Shown: positions 23,009 through 24,121 of the stretch, in pieces
Numbering within the stretch: position 1 is the first letter of the stretch
How the letters are laid out: every line of letters starts with the position of its first letter
From: Ruminococcus sp.
Lineage (GTDB): Bacteria; Bacillota; Clostridia; Oscillospirales; Ruminococcaceae
Length of the DNA: 24,121 bases
Direction: 5' to 3'
Assembly: GCA_023667165.1 (NCBI GenBank)
Contig: JAMPAO010000031.1
Coordinates: 1 to 24,121, forward strand
Position numbers and translations under genes: made by a program
The notes under the pieces: generated by a model
Seen by the model: the letters and a program-made list of their open reading frames with translations, nothing else
What the model was told of the DNA's origin: nothing
Databases searched by the model: none

Positions 23009-23081
23009 TGTTTGGATTTGCAGGATATATTTCTGCTGCCACAGAGCATTGGCGAGAACCAGTCGTCAATGCTCATTTTTT
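23009..23081 (+). ncRNA. Candidate small RNA (about 70 nt) between dndB and the 91-residue gene
   Basis: The unit consists only of a perfect promoter, roughly 70 bases with no room for a normal gene, and a stem followed by a T-run. A smaller stem GCAG/CTGC (around 23020-23036) precedes the terminator. The RNA's 3' end overlaps the last codons of dndB on the other strand, so it would be antisense to the dndB 3' end and to the dndB-dndC intergenic transcript. A regulatory RNA for the Dnd operon is the simplest reading; a guide or toxin-antitoxin RNA cannot be ruled out. Confidence 0.55.
23044..23081 (+). terminator. Intrinsic terminator of the small RNA
   Basis: GAGCATTG (23044-23051) and CAATGCTC (23067-23074) form a perfect 8-bp stem, followed by A and six T's. 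The dndB stop codon lies in the 3' arm, so the hairpin may also affect leftward transcription. Confidence 0.75.
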
Positions 23082-24121
23082 ATTTGATTTTAATTTATCT
23101 TCCTTGATTTGCTCCTCTTTAGACAAAGGAATATCAAGCAATTGCTTTATCTTATTACAAATAAGAGTTACAGCGTTTTCACTTGATAATACTTTACCGA
23201 AATCGCCGATAACACGCCCTCCCCAATCGTCAAGATTATCTCTTGACCAGTTAATTTTTTTCAACTTTTTTAATGATTCAGACATATTTATATCAGGATT
23301 TGTATAATAATACGCCCCAAGTATTCCAAACGCAAGTATAGTAACATTTAAACAAAGTACATAATTCTGACGCAAATCCATTTTTGAAATTTGTTTGTTC
23401 ATAAGTTCCTGCCACTCTATAATGTTTTCTTCAATATTACACCAAAATTCAAGCAGGAACTTACCGTCTGATTTAGTCACTCCTTGCTTTATTATTTTCC
23501 GATTTGCCTTATATATGTTGTTAAGCGTAATAAGCTTTGATGAATTTTTACCCAAATTATCCTTTTCCTTATCGGTATATTGATTGAAAAATGGAATTTG
23601 TGCAATTACCTCTTTGGTAACAACCGCAAGCTCATCTCTTGAATCATAAAGCGTTGAAATTGAATTTGACGTTTTAACAGCATGCTTGTTTAAATCGGTA
23701 AACATCTGCTGGCTTCGTTCCAAACCTTTATCTTCGAAAAAGACTACAGAGATTGTTTCGTCTCCCAGTGTCCGGTCTTCTTTCAAAGCCTCTTCAATAG
23801 CAGCCTTGCGGTGCTGACCGTCATTTACCAGAAAAATCGTATTCATATCAACTTCAAGTATGCCTATATCGCCGTCTTTATCGTAAGGGCAAAAATCATA
23901 TTTCCCATCAATAGACGCCGAAAGAGCTGAAAATACATACGTTTCTCGGTTATCAAGGATATAATCTCTTATAGCAGGAATGCGAGCCTCGTTTAAGCGT
24001 CTCTGCGCCCTGAATTCGGGACTTACTGTATCCGTATCGGTAATAAACAGCTTAGACAGTATTTTAAGCGGCACCATTGAAACATAATACTCTCTTCCTG
24101 CCTGTTTTCCTTTAACAGCAG
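23073..24121 (-). CDS. dndB: DndB, DGQHR-domain regulator of DNA phosphorothioation (N-terminus outside the window)
   Basis: The frame stays open to the right edge: upstream of the ATG at 24077 it continues with AVKGKQAGREYYVS, which fits the usual DndB opening (xRGxQAGREYY). So that ATG is internal and the true start lies just beyond 24121, with probably about ten residues missing. The family-defining DGQHR motif lies at 23808-23822, within FLVNDGQHRKAAI. The remainder is helical (FNQYTDKEKDNLGKNSSKLI and on). DndB represses dnd transcription and limits modification; DGQHR domains resemble ParB/Srx-type nucleotide-binding folds. It is the first visible gene of the operon. The operon promoter, and any restriction genes beyond it, are outside the window. 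Confidence 0.92.
   Translation of the reverse strand, partial: AVKGKQAGREYYVSMVPLKILSKLFITDTDTVSPEFRAQRRLNEARIPAIRDYILDNRETYVFSALSASIDGKYDFCPYDKDGDIGILEVDMNTIFLVNDGQHRKAAIEEALKEDRTLGDETISVVFFEDKGLERSQQMFTDLNKHAVKTSNSISTLYDSRDELAVVTKEVIAQIPFFNQYTDKEKDNLGKNSSKLITLNNIYKANRKIIKQGVTKSDGKFLLEFWCNIEENIIEWQELMNKQISKMDLRQNYVLCLNVTILAFGILGAYYYTNPDINMSESLKKLKKINWSRDNLDDWGGRVIGDFGKVLSSENAVTLICNKIKQLLDIPLSKEEQIKEDKLKSNKK

Noticed and set aside
24075..24077. This ATG as the start of DndB
   Set aside because: The frame continues upstream to the edge with residues typical of the DndB N-terminus (GKQAGREYY), and no ribosome site precedes the ATG.

Overview
The window looks like an accessory (genomic-island) stretch of a low-to-moderate GC Firmicute, most likely a Clostridia member of the Ruminococcus/Oscillospiraceae type. 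The grounds are strong AGGAGG-type ribosome sites, near-consensus sigma-A promoters with 17-bp spacers, AT-rich gaps, and family content (MobV relaxase, P4-type helicase, ATPase_2/DUF234 proteins, WYL regulator). No rRNA, complete tRNA, CRISPR array or core housekeeping cluster is present. The taxonomic placement is inference.

Region 1 (1-5640) is a mobilizable element. A leftward gene at the left edge starts like an MmeI/YeeA-type DNA methyltransferase. Next come a cluster of tandem hairpins, a leader with a pMV158-like origin-of-transfer hairpin, a MobV relaxase, an excisionase-like HTH protein, an SF3 (P4-type) helicase, an iteron-like GTGCA region, a tyrosine integrase, and a 23-bp core resembling the 3' end of a tRNA(Leu)-like gene. 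This core has 11-bp-phased repeats on both sides, which is an attP-like layout.

Region 2 (5640-10710) holds an ATPase with a DUF234/PD-(D/E)XK C-terminus. A structured RNA ending in an intrinsic terminator follows, and then a four-gene operon: two unrecognised proteins, a ClpP-like serine peptidase with a complete triad, and a VirD4/TraG-like ATPase that lacks its usual membrane anchor. No other conjugation genes accompany it, so this may be a stand-alone ATPase/peptidase system.

Region 3 (10760-13470) holds a leftward patatin-like lipase and an apparently intact IS110-family element with its own promoter and non-coding 5' region, which is the expected place for a bridge RNA. A leftward promoter beyond the IS suggests that the insertion may have separated the lipase from its promoter.

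Region 4 (13470-17545, all leftward) holds a second DUF234 ATPase behind a palindrome-bearing promoter. It also holds a WYL regulator heading three small unknown genes (an EF-hand-like membrane protein, a single-pass acidic membrane protein and a 68-residue protein), and a HIRAN-domain protein.

Region 5 (17586-24121, leftward) is a DNA phosphorothioation (Dnd) operon in the order dndB, a 91-residue unknown, dndC, dndD, dndE, dndA. Consecutive genes from dndC to dndA overlap by 1-4 bases. No dndFGH restriction genes are visible, but dndB runs off the right edge. A very short rightward transcription unit (consensus promoter, about 70 nt, terminator) sits between dndB and the 91-residue gene. 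Overall the window reads as a defence/mobile island: a methyltransferase, Dnd, WYL/HIRAN genes and several candidate uncharacterised systems beside mobilization and transposition genes.
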